From: Halictus rubicundus
Lineage: Eukaryota > Arthropoda > Insecta > Hymenoptera > Halictidae
Assembly (NCBI RefSeq): GCF_050948215.1
Contig: NC_135157.1
Span: forward strand, 2,232,001-2,296,000
Direction: 5' to 3'
Length of the DNA: 64,000 nt
How positions within the stretch are numbered: position 1 is the first letter of the stretch; every line of letters begins with the position of its first letter. Shown here in pieces: positions 45,072 through 56,420 of this stretch. The position numbers and the translations under genes are program-made. The notes below the pieces were generated by a model. It worked only from the letters and a program-made list of their open reading frames with translations. It had not been told where the DNA came from and searched no databases.

Positions 45072-46704
45072 TTATCACTAAACCTACCCAGCCTTAGAAA
45101 TAACTGATACATGTCTTATAAAAATGACGAGATTGAATTTATTTAGATTTTGTGCGGTTCATATTATAATACATGTTCTACTAAATGTATTTATTTAATC
45201 ATTTCCCACGAAAGTATCTTTATAATTTCAGTAATTGTAAAATAAAAAATCTGGGACCGGTCATTTTGACCGGCGCACAGTGTGACGAATAGCCTTTTTA
45301 GCTGGACAAAATTCTAAATTGCTTATTTTTCTATATTTATCGATTAATATGTTTACAGTTGTATAAAATATGAATAATTATTAATTTTTTACAACATTTT
45401 GTTGATTTTTGTTAATTAAACAATATATTTTAAGCGATTTATAATTAAATATAAAATACAATAAAGTTAGTAACGGATCTATGTAACACAGAATGATTTA
45501 ACAAGTAGTAGATATTATCAAAGAAGACGTCATTTTTAATTATGGACAAAAAGAATGTAATTTTGGAAAAATTATAGTAAATGTTACTTTTTGGAGATTC
45601 AGACATATTCTAACGGGAAAGAATTATTCTTTGGTTTAGTATAAGCTTGTGTTGTTTATACCAATTTGTTTAGATTAATCTAAAAATTTGTATTTCCTAT
45701 TTAAACTTTTCATAATTTTTGTAAGGGATGAAATGTTTTGATTCAACGTACCTGATTACTTATATCTAAAGAAGATTTTGTTATAACGTTTTCACGTATA
45801 AAGTAATAACGTAACAAATGAAACACTAACAATAATCACAGTAATTATAACAATAACAATACAACAACAACAACAATAAAAATAACGAAACTGAAAGATA
45901 TAAGAAAAACGCAAGGGAGATGTACACTGCACGCTGATCGCTCCGAGTCTAAAGAAACCAATTTTCATACGAAGAAAGTTCAGAGGAAAATCGGGGATCT
46001 TATCATTGTTTATTCCTTCAATATACAATGAATGAGACCAATCCATAGGTTTCAACGAGTAGCCTAAACAAACCGCTAACAATAAGTGGCGACGGCAATC
46101 GCAAAACACCCGGCCCGGGCTATGATTGTCACGAGCGTGTACGTAAAACGATGTAACTTCATTGTAAAAATTAGTATAGTTCGGCCACGTTCTGCAAGCC
46201 AATTTTGGTATTAAAATAAAGTAGAGAATCTCTACTTTATTATATGTAAAAATCATCGCGTGGGGCATATACTAATTCATTAACGAACAGTAGTAACATG
46301 GGCGTTTTTGTGGAAAAATAAGTACCGTCTTTGACACTTAATTTGCAATAATAGAGGAATGTTATCGATAATTTGGAACTACTAAAGTGAAAATACATGT
46401 TTTGAGATGTTATATCCATCATATATAGGAAATTTAAATACTCCTTAGTACATTTTAACATATTTCTAGCGCGTATGGAAATGTGCCCATTCATTTATAG
46501 GTTAGGCGTTCGTCTTTTAGGTGAAGTTTACACGCTCTGTAAACATACAACAGAAGAATTTAAAGTTTTAATATTCAAGGGTTTTAATACATGGTTATTT
46601 TAGATTATATTAGCACAGTTAGTTTTTGTTTATTTGAAAGTTAATTTTGTCCAGCTAAAAAGGCCATTCGTCACACTGTGCGGCGGTGGTAGGTTTAGTG
46701 TTAA
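45072..46704. mobile_element. TTAA MITE (CTAAACCTACC type) split by the Transib-like element
   Basis: The left end TTATCACTAAACCTACC and the right end GGTGGTAGGTTTAGTGTTAA are the two halves of one MITE of about 223 bp. It is interrupted at CGGCG by the 1405-bp element at 45276-46680. The internal GGTCATTTTGACCGG matches the CACTAGAAC group. The left TTAA has become TTAT. Confidence 0.75.
45276..46680. mobile_element. Transib-like element with RSS-like ends, non-autonomous, 1405 bp
   Basis: Both ends start with the heptamer CACAGTG, then 23 bases, then a nonamer-like ACAAAATTC (left) or ACAAAATTA (right). The first 37 or so bases are inverted copies with one mismatch. The flanks are a perfect 5-bp duplication CGGCG (45271-45275 and 46681-46685). 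A 5-bp GC-rich duplication with CACWRTG ends is the known signature of Transib, the superfamily related to RAG1. The interior is AT-rich. Its longest frame (45792-46268 minus, 158 codons) does not resemble a Transib transposase, so I call it non-autonomous. Confidence 0.75.
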
Positions 46705-47533
46705 AGATCCGTCGGGCTCGCGTGCTTTCATCACGGAATCGTCATGATCAGACGCGTCAGACGATTCCTATCGAATAGCACGCATATTTAGTGCATTGTC
46801 AAACTTGATTTTTGTCGGAAACGATGCTCCGGATGAAAAAATGTTATTCTATATTTTGTACGTATTTTTTCATAAGGAATCACCCCGTGCCCGCTTATAC
46901 ATGTTATATGGCTGCGCCTTGCACAATGTAAATCGACCTTGTGCCTCATGACGCGCGAACACCGCGTTTTCGAAGGGTTCGCTTGACTGTTCGAGAGAAG
47001 ACTGCGAAATATTACGCGTTCGAGCGGGATGCGTCGTCTGCTTCACTATAGCGGACGCCGCGAGGGAGGAACTTCAATTTCGCGGAAACGCGGGAACGTG
47101 AAACGATCGCCTTTTAATCGGATGCCACGGATTCCCGGACCTTTACGATCGTGATTCATCGGAGGCGCCAGACACGCGTCCCTTCGGATTCGGCGGTAAA
47201 CGCGCTGACGAGGATCCGCTCGTAGGCCCGAATCATGTTTTAATGGCCGCTGTGCACGCCTTATTTGCATTTCTATAGGGCGATCCACTTTAACGCGCCG
47301 ATCGCCGTGTGATCTGCTTACCATAATCGCGTTAATCTGTACGGAGACTGCGACTCCGTCTGCGGGGACCGATGTTGTTCTCTGTGCAGTCTTATTTCCG
47401 ATTAAATGTAGACAAGTGGTATAGTAATGTCTTGATACGTGTGAAAATATTTCGACCGAGGTGTCACTTGTATCGCTTTCAGATATTATCCATTGATCTC
47501 TTACCGATTGCGTCGAACGTGGATATTGCACTA
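46705..47533. other. GC-rich gene-free stretch
   Basis: Open frames on the minus strand (47046-47531) have no domain and end in the element that follows. No gene is supported. Confidence 0.4.
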
Positions 47534-47535
47534 TA

Positions 47536-48857
47536 CAGGGTGGAAATTATAAAGGGTCACAGACGAATATATTCAAAATTATTGATTATACGCAGAAATG
47601 TTTCAGATGAAAGTTGTTCAGTACCGAGGGGGACATCATGTGGTGGGACTTTTATTTTTCCCGGTTGACACTGCAAGGTAGGGTGAAGGTCATCTTTTTT
47701 TTTTAATGGAATGATATGTTTTTTATCCACCATCAAATAGTGTATTTTAAGATGAGTTCAATGACCTATGACTCAAGGTCATTCAAGGTCAAACTTGTAG
47801 GGAAATGCAGAAAAGGTGTGATCGTTTTATTTGTACTTTAGTTTCGTATGTGTTCAAAATGATTACCTCTTACTTCAATGCATTTAACAATTCTTTGTTT
47901 AAATGATTTTCTAACTTCTTTCAACATTTCAACACTTATCTCAGCTTCGTGTATTCTGACTTGCATGTTTTCACGCGACGTATACTTAATGGACATTACG
48001 CAGTTTTTAATGTGACCCCATAGAAAGTAGTCGAGTGAATGTAAAATGTTCAATCCAGTTGTATAACTAATTCCACGTTTTCTTGCAATTTGTCTACTGT
48101 ATGCATGAGGATCCACGTTAGCTCGTGCCAATACATAAGTAACGACGTTATCGTTAGCCACAGTTCGAGGTCGATTTCTTTTCACTTGCACAGAACCTGA
48201 ACGGAGAAAACACTGTTCTAGTCTTTTAAATGCCACATTCGATTTTGATGGTCAATCTGAGTAGCATTATGCATAAAAATTATCAGCCATTCTGTAATTT
48301 TTCCTGCATTCTCCTAGTACCATAAACGTATCAAAACAATTTTTATATATTTCCATTTTCAGCATTTATTTCAGTACTATCGTTCAGCGAAGAATACCTT
48401 AGCACGAATAGTAATGCAAGTAAACTGACTATATTGCAGAAGAGCAGAGTAATTAGATGAATACGTTTGTTTTCATTTCATTGATAATGACTTTGATGTT
48501 GTCCTAAGTAATGCTGATATTGAACTCATGTTATAGTTTTGGTGTGAACGGAGCCACGAACCGAAGTACAAATAAACCAATCACACCTTTCCTGCATTTC
48601 TCTGCAAGTCTGACCTTGAATGACCTTGAGTCATAGGTAATTGAACTCATCTTAAAACGCACTATTTCATGGTGGATAAAAAAACATATCATTCCATTTA
48701 AAAAAAGAAAGTTGACCTTCACCTCACCTTGGAGTGACCACCGGGAAAAATAAAAGTCCCACCATATGATGTCCCCCTCGGTACTGAAGAACTTTCATCT
48801 GAAACAGTAACGCTTTATAATTTCTTTATATATTACAGACTACTATACAGCAGCCTG
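47536..48857 (-). mobile_element. Internally deleted Tc1/mariner-superfamily element, 1322 bp
   Basis: Flanked by TA, with a left end CAGGGTGGAAATTATAAAG and a right end that has acquired extra bases (CAGCAGCCTG). The inverted arms are very long, about 300 bases each, sharing blocks such as CCCACCAYATGATGTCCCCC and CTCAAGGTCATTCAAGGTC (or their complements). Between the arms is a fused transposase frame on the minus strand. Same group as 36792-37855 and 38746-39691. Confidence 0.8.
47838..48350 (-). pseudogene. Deletion-fused transposase (N-terminal HTH part to C-terminal tail)
   Basis: The N-terminal part near 48280-48345 reads MVLGECRKNYRMADNFYA and is followed by a stop. The main open frame (47838-48236) continues with KRNRPRTVANDNVV, then jumps at about residue 65 to SLDYFLWGHIKN, which contains the last catalytic Asp, and ends EVRGNHFEHIRN. 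The first two catalytic Asp are deleted. The GECxKNYR start and NHFEHI end match the related copy at 38903-39232. Confidence 0.75.
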
Positions 48858-48859
48858 TA

Positions 48860-51673
48860 TAGTATCTAAAAAAAGACTTTTGAAAGACTGAGTTTGGAGG
48901 CGTGAAATTAGAGAATTAATGTGTTAAAATTAATACAAGCAGCATATTTTAATATTTTCTTACACGTAGTTACAAGAGTTCAAGCTCGACAATTTTCTGT
49001 TTACAATTTAGCGTGCCAGACACACTTACGCGGTTACTTGTAGTGCATGATTACTGTTATTTTTAGCTAAAAAATTGTTTGGTTTGGCCTAGCAAACTAG
49101 GGGCTTTGATTTGGCTTTTATTTATATTTAAAATGTAACTGCATTTTTAACTGAACACATATAAATGTGTCAACAATGCGATAATACAGTGCACCACGGT
49201 AAAAGTGCCTTTCCGGGAGATTCCCGGACTTCGACAAGAAACAGTTAATATTAAATTATTCATTCTATAATTATCAAAAGCTGTAAGCTCCGGCGTGCTC
49301 ACAAGAGGCTCTATACTTGTATCGATGATTCGCCATTAATTATGGATTTTTTTCGTCCAAGTAAGAGCGTCTCAAGGCATTCTAGAACCGCGAAACATCA
49401 CTTTGATTAAAAGTCTTCATGGCTCTTATCAAATCATCGGAGTTATCTTCAGATCAAAGTACACGTCGCAAGAGCCACCGGATCGGAGAACAACATGGCA
49501 GGGACATGGAATTATACTTAGTAGAACGTTTCCTGCTATAAAAAATATGCCTCCGGAAAAACGTCCCGGAACGGCTTTAGGCTGACCACGACATCAACGC
49601 GCGGCGATGACGCGACGTCGAGCGCCATAAACGCACGAGGGTTGCACGGCAGTAATTTTCAGCCGTAAAAGAGAGCTATAGGCGGAGGGTGACTTAGGCT
49701 CGGTCCGCGTTACCCCAGTCGTTATTATTTTACTGGCTCTAAACGGCTGCCACCGTATACCCGAGGGCGCCGCGATGATCGAACACTCGGATCGCACGAT
49801 CGCGAGTCGATTTACCTTCCAGGAAATGAGAAGGGACGTTCGCGCGCGATAATGCGCTTTCGGTCGAAAAACGGGAGGGATTGTTACGCGGCCCGATCTT
49901 CGGACGTTAAACATTAAACATTCCAACAATTCTATATTAAAGTAGGGACTCCGATAAGTATTCGAGAATTTTTTTTAATTGTTTGAAAACCTGGGGCAGG
50001 CAAGAAATTAGTCGTCGACATAAATGACCTAGCATGCAGGCGGCGTCGATAAAAATAAGGTTGCTGGCGGAGGATTGAAAGTAAAGTTACACACATAAAT
50101 TAAAATTTAACATAGGACCTTGAGAATCAGCTTTGTACTTCAAAGTGATCTACCTGTAGAAGTAATAAACCTGTAGATTGTCACAGCACTTCTTTATCAA
50201 AACGCTTTGCACCGTTCTAAAGTCGTAGATACCAATATTCCACAAGTATCGAGACTATTGTATTCGGAACTGTTTGGTAAAACGTCGATACTTATCTTCG
50301 GGGTGGGGTGAAACGCGTCGCATTTGCGTCAGACTCGTGTTTGCTCCGGTTACGGGACCGGAAATACGCGTACTCGACTAAAAAGTCTAATAAGTTTAAT
50401 CGCGCGGCCGCAAACGAGCAGTCTCGGGGAAGAAGCGCGATGCTATCAGCGCACGAAACGGGTCGCCTCGGCGAAAGTTCGGTGTGTCGCACGGAAGAAA
50501 AATTAATTCTCCGCCGGCGGAGCTTCCTATTATTTTAACAGTCTTGGTGGGCGATAAAGCTATTCGGGGGAAGGGAGGGATGGAGCAACGCAATTATATG
50601 GCGGTTACGTGTTCGAAAAAAGGGGGTCGTACACACGAACGACAGATACGTCTGCTCGCTCGTAAACAGAATTTCCTGTCCGATAGAAACCTCCTAAAGA
50701 AAGGAAACGACTGACTGCGACTCGTGGAAAACTGGCAGCGAACGGAGGAAACGACCCACCTTAATCCCCGTACGCACTTACGCAAGAACGTGGCGTGAAA
50801 ACCATCCGGGATGGCCCGGCCGAGGTTGGATCAGCCTCCTACCGGATATAATGGCCGTGAAATGGTCGCTTTAGTATGATTTACGTATCACTTACGCACG
50901 GCGATAATGAAAAGATCTATAGGTCCAAGAAATAATGGCCCCTAGTTGTGCCTCCTTACACAGAGTGTCTTTGTATTTATGGCGTATACGATGTTTCTCA
51001 CCCAAAAAAGTAACCCTGAAATATACAATTTTTTTCTTTCACGCTTCATTTCTGAGGAACACGAGTATCCGTTGAAATTTAAATTGTATTCTATATTATC
51101 GGCTTACTTTTCTTTATGTGGACTTACTCTATTTACTGTGGTTATGCTGTGAATAACGGGACACTGTATATATTCGTCCAATAAATTCTGAAATTGTAAG
51201 TCGAACTCTAAATCGCAAAAGAAAACGTGCTTATTTCCACTTGCTCCCACCGGTATTGATTCACGATAACGAGAAAATTTATTCGCGTTCATTTATGACG
51301 CATCACTACATTTACCAAACTAGTTAAAATGACCGGTATCAAATTTCACATTTTGCCGGTGCTGAAATTATGAAATCATTTTATTGGAGAGAATCGAATA
51401 AAATTTATTTATTGCGTTCATATCGCCATGAAAATTATATGACGTTAAAGAATAAATGCAATCCTGCCATTATTAACAATTGGGGGCTTTTTAATCAATT
51501 TTTCATTGCCGTCAGCAATGATTTCGTTCGTAAATCATGTCGTCTCGAGTACCATAATCTATTACTGTTTGTCTGGTTTGTTTTTTAAAAGTACGTTATC
51601 GAAAACTTATCGATTGGCTTCCGACAGATAAAGTTAATTAAACAACGGCTGATAACTAGTCATGTATGATTAT
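48860..51673. other. Gene-free stretch with GC-rich block at about 49580-50880
   Basis: The GC-rich block has overlapping chance frames on both strands. At about 51158 GGGACACTGTATATA resembles a mariner-type right end, with only a weak left partner near 50955. No gene or RNA is supported. Confidence 0.4.
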
Positions 51674-51902
51674 TAGACTGCGGAGTACCTTTGTGCAAGA
51701 TTTGAATTTTCTAAGACTAAAACTGAACTTCTGACTAATACTGAATGGCAGAAAATAGATGAAAATGTACTTCGTCTTCGTCTTTCAATAACTTTAATAA
51801 TTCGAAAATTATATTATTAGGTAATATAATCTTTACAGTTTTTCGTTTTAGCTACTCATTTTTCTCGTAAACACATAATCTGCACAGTCCGAAGATTGCT
51901 AG
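51674..51902. mobile_element. Decayed hAT-type MITE (TAGACTGCGG family)
   Basis: Left end TAGACTGCGGAGTACCTTTG, right end ACATAATCTGCACAGTCCGA. Length and ends fit the family, but no target duplication remains. Confidence 0.5.
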
Positions 51903-53224
51903 TCAATTCTTAGATAATGAAAGACAAACTTCATCGAACACAAATTAGTAGAATGAACCAGTGACTGGTCAGCCAAGCGAAATAAGGCAGGCGCAGATCA
52001 GAGAAAAGTAGCAAGGCAGGTTTCTTCCGCTGCGATTATTATTTCCACTTGAATTTGCTATGAAATTTAAACTCGTAGGTAACTGAAATAAATTTCTTTA
52101 ATATTCTAATCACAAAGTTTTATGAAGTATATTGATACCATGAAAAGCGCCGTGATTCGCTCAGAAGTATCACAAAATTCTTGATTTGATGGCTGTCAAT
52201 CACCCATTTTGATGAAACTTTACACATTTATACATTACCCAAAAATATTGCCACGTATTTTTTTTATCAAAAAATGTTGAGGGGGTGAAATTACCCTCGA
52301 AATGGGGATTCGAAAACTTTTTACGCTTAACAACTCGAAAATTAGTAGTCATGGAACCAAATGATGCAAATGAAAATTAGTCAGATTTTTATGAGTGATT
52401 GTGAAGTTTGAGTAAAATCGTAGGTAGCGCAACGATAGCTAAAAACTCGATTAATCGATGCTCCAGTTAAATCTTGTTGTTCTTCGAAGAGGATCTGTTC
52501 ACGGTGTGGGTAGGACTAGTTTATTTTCTGGCAAGAGGACTACGTTAGATCACACGGCACATATCCCAGAACCGTCGAAAAGATATCCGAATGCTTTGAA
52601 GTAGAGCGACCCTAAGAAATTTCGAGGAAACAAGTGAAATCAGATAAATGAAAACGCGCGAAGCGTGTCGCTTACGAGCCGGACGGGTGAATCGCTCCGG
52701 GGAAAGCAGCGTGCGCCATTATATCCGCGCTCACGCTAAATCATACTTAAAGCTCCGCGCTTCCGTGGAATTCTTCCGTCCGACCTTCCACTCTATTTCC
52801 AACGGCGGCTTTTACTCTCGAGACCGCGGCTCCGGTAACGAGCCTCCGCATCGAGTCGAGGAAAAATTGGATTCCTGAAATTTCAAGGGTGGAATTTTTT
52901 AATACGCGCCTCTCGCAAATGTTGCGTCTCTGGTCTCTTTCGAGGAGACTTCAAAGGGCTCCCCGGACCCAAGGGAAAATTCCTGATAAACGAAAACGAG
53001 CGAACGAAGAAGAGCTCGACTCCTGCGTCGTTTAATTCAGGAGCGTAATCCGAGCGACGCGTTCAACGACTCGCGGCACACCTGTCTTCGAAGTCGCATG
53101 CACCTGCGTGACGTTTTTCTTGGTGCGATTCTTCCGGACGTCATAATTGTTTTAAGGCAAGCGTTTTTTCAAGGGAAAATGTGAAACGATTTTTCACTAT
53201 TTAGAAATTTTATTCGGTGATGCT
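51903..53224. other. Gene-free stretch
   Basis: AT-rich at the left, GC-rich at 52640-53100. The 76-codon frame at 52648-52878 has no domain. No gene is supported. Confidence 0.45.
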
Positions 53225-53430
53225 GCTGTTGTATGATCTTTTGTCACCTTTCTGAACACTTGGAGATCCCATGCTCGTAAAATGCCTGTGTTTGATTTGC
53301 AAAAAATTGAGTTATATGACTTTTGACGCCTTCATTTGAAATGAAATTTATACCGCTGGAAGAGCATTGAAGAGGACAAAATAAATGGTAATCCGATGAT
53401 ACATCCTCTCCCACACAACTTTTTCCTTGC
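53225..53430 (-). pseudogene. mariner (DD34D) transposase C-terminal remnant
   Basis: The minus frame reads SSDYHLFCPLQ, then GVKSHITQFFANQTQAFYEH and GISKCSERW. This is the C-terminal end of a mariner transposase: SDYHLF carries the third catalytic Asp, and the VKxHxxxFFA/FYxxGI pattern follows at the usual spacing. The upstream part is out of frame and unrecognisable after about 20 codons, and the terminal repeats were not found. It is an old fragment. Confidence 0.75.
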
Positions 53431-54010
53431 TTGTACTGCAATTTTTACCATCGCGGCAACAAAAAGCATAATGTGACGGAAATGTTCACCTTGATTTTCC
53501 ATATTTATAATATATTATTATTCGGCCGGCCCTCTCCGCATCTCCCTCCCTTCCCCCAAAGACATAATCCCTTTTAACTTTCGTCAAGATGTACAGGATT
53601 ATATAGTAAAAAGTTAAAAATTTCTGGGTCAAGGTGAAGTTTAACCAAACAAGGAATTCGGTTATGTAAAGCTTCGATCGAGAATCGATTATTACAATGA
53701 CTGAAGATGATAAAAATGCTTCTATGGGGAATGTTCGACAAAATTACATTAATTAAACACGCGCTATAACATGGATCGATCCTTCTAACAGATCGTCGAA
53801 ACGCGCATCGACATTCTTGAAACCACAGTTACGAAACTTCGTAATAAACTTCGTCGCGCTGTCATCGCATAATCGCGGCGTTGTTGAAAATTCGCACAGG
53901 GAAAAATGATCGAGGAAAAGTCGAAGCGTTCGATTGCGATCCGCCTTGTCGGTCGAGGAAGAAGACACAGGAGACGACACTTTCGCGTAACGTTCGCTGT
54001 ATACGCGAAG
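53431..54010. other. Gene-free stretch
   Basis: Mixed composition. A short block at 53593-53642 (AGTAAAAAGTTAAAAATTTC) recurs at 56361-56414, indicating a weak dispersed repeat. No gene is supported. Confidence 0.45.
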
Positions 54011-54255
54011 TACAGTGGCTCACGAAAGTATTCGAACGCTTACGTTTACAAATTTTAATGAATGAAATAAGATGTACTAAACCAATCTGTATGGAACAAT
54101 TTGGTATCTATAGTAAGGGGGAAGTCTCAAGATTATGTCAGTAAAATTTGAAAAGGATTCAACAACGTAGGCAGAAGTTATGATATATTTATTAGAAGCA
54201 CGCATAATAGGTGACTCACAAAAGTATTCGAACGCTACATATATTATTACATTAT

Positions 54256-55248
54256 TTAATGTAAATATTTTGTTGGACCACCTTTAGCAGTAACGATGTG
54301 TCTCAATCGACGTTCCATACTATAAACCAATGATTTTGTAAAAGTACACTCAATGGAATTCCATACTTCTATGATTTCTTGTTTCAATGCCTCCTTTGAA
54401 GTTATTTGATATTTATTTAATATTTTTCCGATTTCAGCCCATAAATTTTCAATTGGATTTATGTCTGGACTTTGCGGTGGAGTAGTTAACATATGTGGTG
54501 TGTTATATATGATCCATTCTTTCACAATTCCTGCAGTATGCTTGGGATTGTTATCTTGTTGGAAGTGGAAGTCTTCCAATAATCCTAATATACGGGCACT
54601 TTCTTTAAGGTTGTTCCTTAAAATATTTAAATACTTATATTTATCGAGTATTTCATCAATGAATACCAAATTTCCGGTGCCACTTGCCGCAGTGCACCCC
54701 CACACCATAACCGATCTACCTCCGTGTTTCACTGTTTGGTGTAAATTTTTAATTTCCAATTCCGTATTTGGTTTTCTCCAAACATAATTTTGACCATCTG
54801 AGGCAAAGATGTTAAATTTAGACTCATCCGAAAAGATGACTTTATCCCAGAAAAAATGATCTTTATTGAGATATGCTTTTGCAAAAGCCAGTCTTTTTTT
54901 CGATTTACCGCATTAAAAACCGCGATTTACCGCGTTATTAATATATATATATATAACAATATATATGGTTGGCAATATATTTGTGAGTTTAGGAGCGGAT
55001 ATAGTAGGATCTTTTTTTATTTCGCGAATGACAATTTTCTGTTCTCTTTCAGTTAATTTCTTTCGTCGACCTAATCGAGCGTTGTTCGCAATTGTTCCTT
55101 CATTTTTTCATTTTTTAATAATATAATGTATTGTAGACTTACTTCTGTTTATAATTTCTGCAATCTCGTTATATGATTTTCCATCCTTATGCAATCGAAG
55201 TATCATTTCTCTTTCACACTTTTGTGTTTCTGACTTTTTAGTCTTCAT
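54256..55248 (-). pseudogene. Tc1-type transposase (DD34E), broken
   Basis: The likely start is the ATG at 55248 (MKTKKSETQKCEREM). A helix-turn-helix follows (YNEIAEIINRSKSTIHYIIK). A TGA at about 55108 interrupts the frame, after which the same frame goes on (RRKKLTEREQKIV, DPTISAPKLTN). Near 54935-54970 an AT repeat replaces part of the linker and the frame shifts. The catalytic domain is intact from about 54900 down: FSDESKFN, FQQDNNPKHTA and SPDINPIENLW hold D, D and E, with 34 residues between the second and third. It ends at 54256. The DDE core looks complete, but the stop and shifted linker should prevent a full protein. Confidence 0.85.
54937..54968. repeat. TA microsatellite inside the Tc1 gene
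   Basis: Runs of ATATATATAT in the linker region of the transposase gene. They probably mark a small deletion with expansion that shifted the frame. Confidence 0.7.
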
Positions 55249-55614
55249 TTTAACTACTACTGTGTACAGTTCTACGTTGCTGTTACGGAAACGATGCCTT
55301 AACATCAACTGTACGTACTAATGTTTTCATTTAGTAGTAATGTGTACATTTCTTTCTAAGAAAGATGAAAACATATCAACAGCGTTACAGCGTTCGAATA
55401 CTTTTGTGAGTCACTTATTACGCGTGTTTCTAATAAGTATATCATAACTTCTGATTACGCTGTTGAATCCTTTTCAAATTTTACTGACATAATCTTGAGA
55501 CTTCCCCCTTACTACAGATACCAAATTGTTCTATACAGATTAGTTTAGTACATCTTATTTTATTCATTAAAATTTGTAAACGTAAGCGTTCGAATACTTT
55601 CGTGAGCCACTGTA

Positions 55615-56148
55615 TATACGCAAATCCTTGGTCGTCTTTGCGTTGGTTCGCGAAGAACTCGAGAAGGGAGGGAAATCGAGACGAACAAACGGCACGAGCA
55701 AAAGGGAACGAAAAAAAAACGTCCGCGGACAAGAAACGTGATATTTCAGCCGGTTGGTGAGGGAGGGGTGAGGTCCGGGGGGTGGCGATTAATTGCCAAA
55801 ATAACTGCAGACACGAGGAATCGTTTAGGCATGGCTCTCGTAACATTGTTTACCGTGGATACAGCCGACTGGAATCTATGTCCCCGTGGACACGCTCGAC
55901 ATAATATACGGGGACAGTTACCGCCCTCGGCGACGTATATTACCCCCCACCTAAGTGGCGCTCTTTCGTTTGTCCCGGCGAACAGCTACGGTGAAATATT
56001 CCGCGTGGCTCGTGCCGGACACCAGCATGATTCAAGAGAAGCCGATCGATCGTTTCCGAAACTCATCGACGAGAGAAAACGATCTGTCGTCTTCAGAACC
56101 GTCTGCAAATGCGCGCTGATTCCCTTGAGCGTTTTCTACGTCTTTCTG
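55615..56148. other. GC-rich gene-free stretch
   Basis: A 175-codon plus-strand frame (55738-56265) runs across this block and into a repeat. It has no domain and is treated as chance. Confidence 0.4.
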
Positions 56149-56420
56149 TTAACACGTCGACAGCCGAACACAGTCACCCCCCTCCCCCCAAAATCCCACA
56201 AACGCAGTTCAGTCATTGCAATTAAAACTGCTCGGTACAAGCTTGTCACAAGGATTACTTCTTAAACTCCTTTAGATCGTATAAATAAACACGCATAACT
56301 TTTGGACCAGTGAATTCCTCGCCTTAAAACTTCGATTTTTGGCATTTTCTCGTGAGAATCTATAGGGTTATAAAGTAAAAAGTTAAAAATTTCGAGGTTG
56401 CCAAGATGAAGTTTCATCTT
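56149..56420. repeat. Dispersed repeat with a TTAA start (CACGTCGACAGCC)
   Basis: Starts TTAACACGTCGACAGCC, close to the ends of the TTAA MITEs at 16849 and 62447. The segment to about 56290 resembles 59897-60030 (shared CAATTAAAACTG-like and CTTTTAGATCATACAAAT-like blocks), and 56361-56414 resembles 53593-53642. No clear right end was found, so the element is truncated or degenerate. Confidence 0.4.

Larger units (their letters stand above)
54013..55612 (-). mobile_element. Tc1-type transposon, 1600 bp, IR/DR ends
   Basis: Flanked by TA (54011-54012 and 55613-55614). The inverted arms, 54013-54236 and 55390-55612, are about 224 bases and around 95 percent identical by eye. Each arm has two copies of a 28-base direct repeat, one outermost (CAGTGGCTCACGAAAGTATT) and one at the inner edge (GTGACTCACAAAAGTATTCG). 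This IR/DR layout is known from Tc1-like elements such as Sleeping Beauty. The gene between is on the minus strand and broken. The close arms suggest a recent insertion. Confidence 0.9.

Noticed and set aside
45792..46268. 158-codon frame inside the Transib-like element
   Set aside because: It has no RAG1-like motif, and its C-terminal part is read from an AAC-type simple repeat.
53881..54144. Two frames (also 55481-55846) sharing a similar peptide tail
   Set aside because: The shared peptide is translated from the inverted arms of the Tc1 element, not from a gene.
55738..56265. 175-codon open frame
   Set aside because: It extends into the TTAA-type repeat at 56149 and shows no domain.
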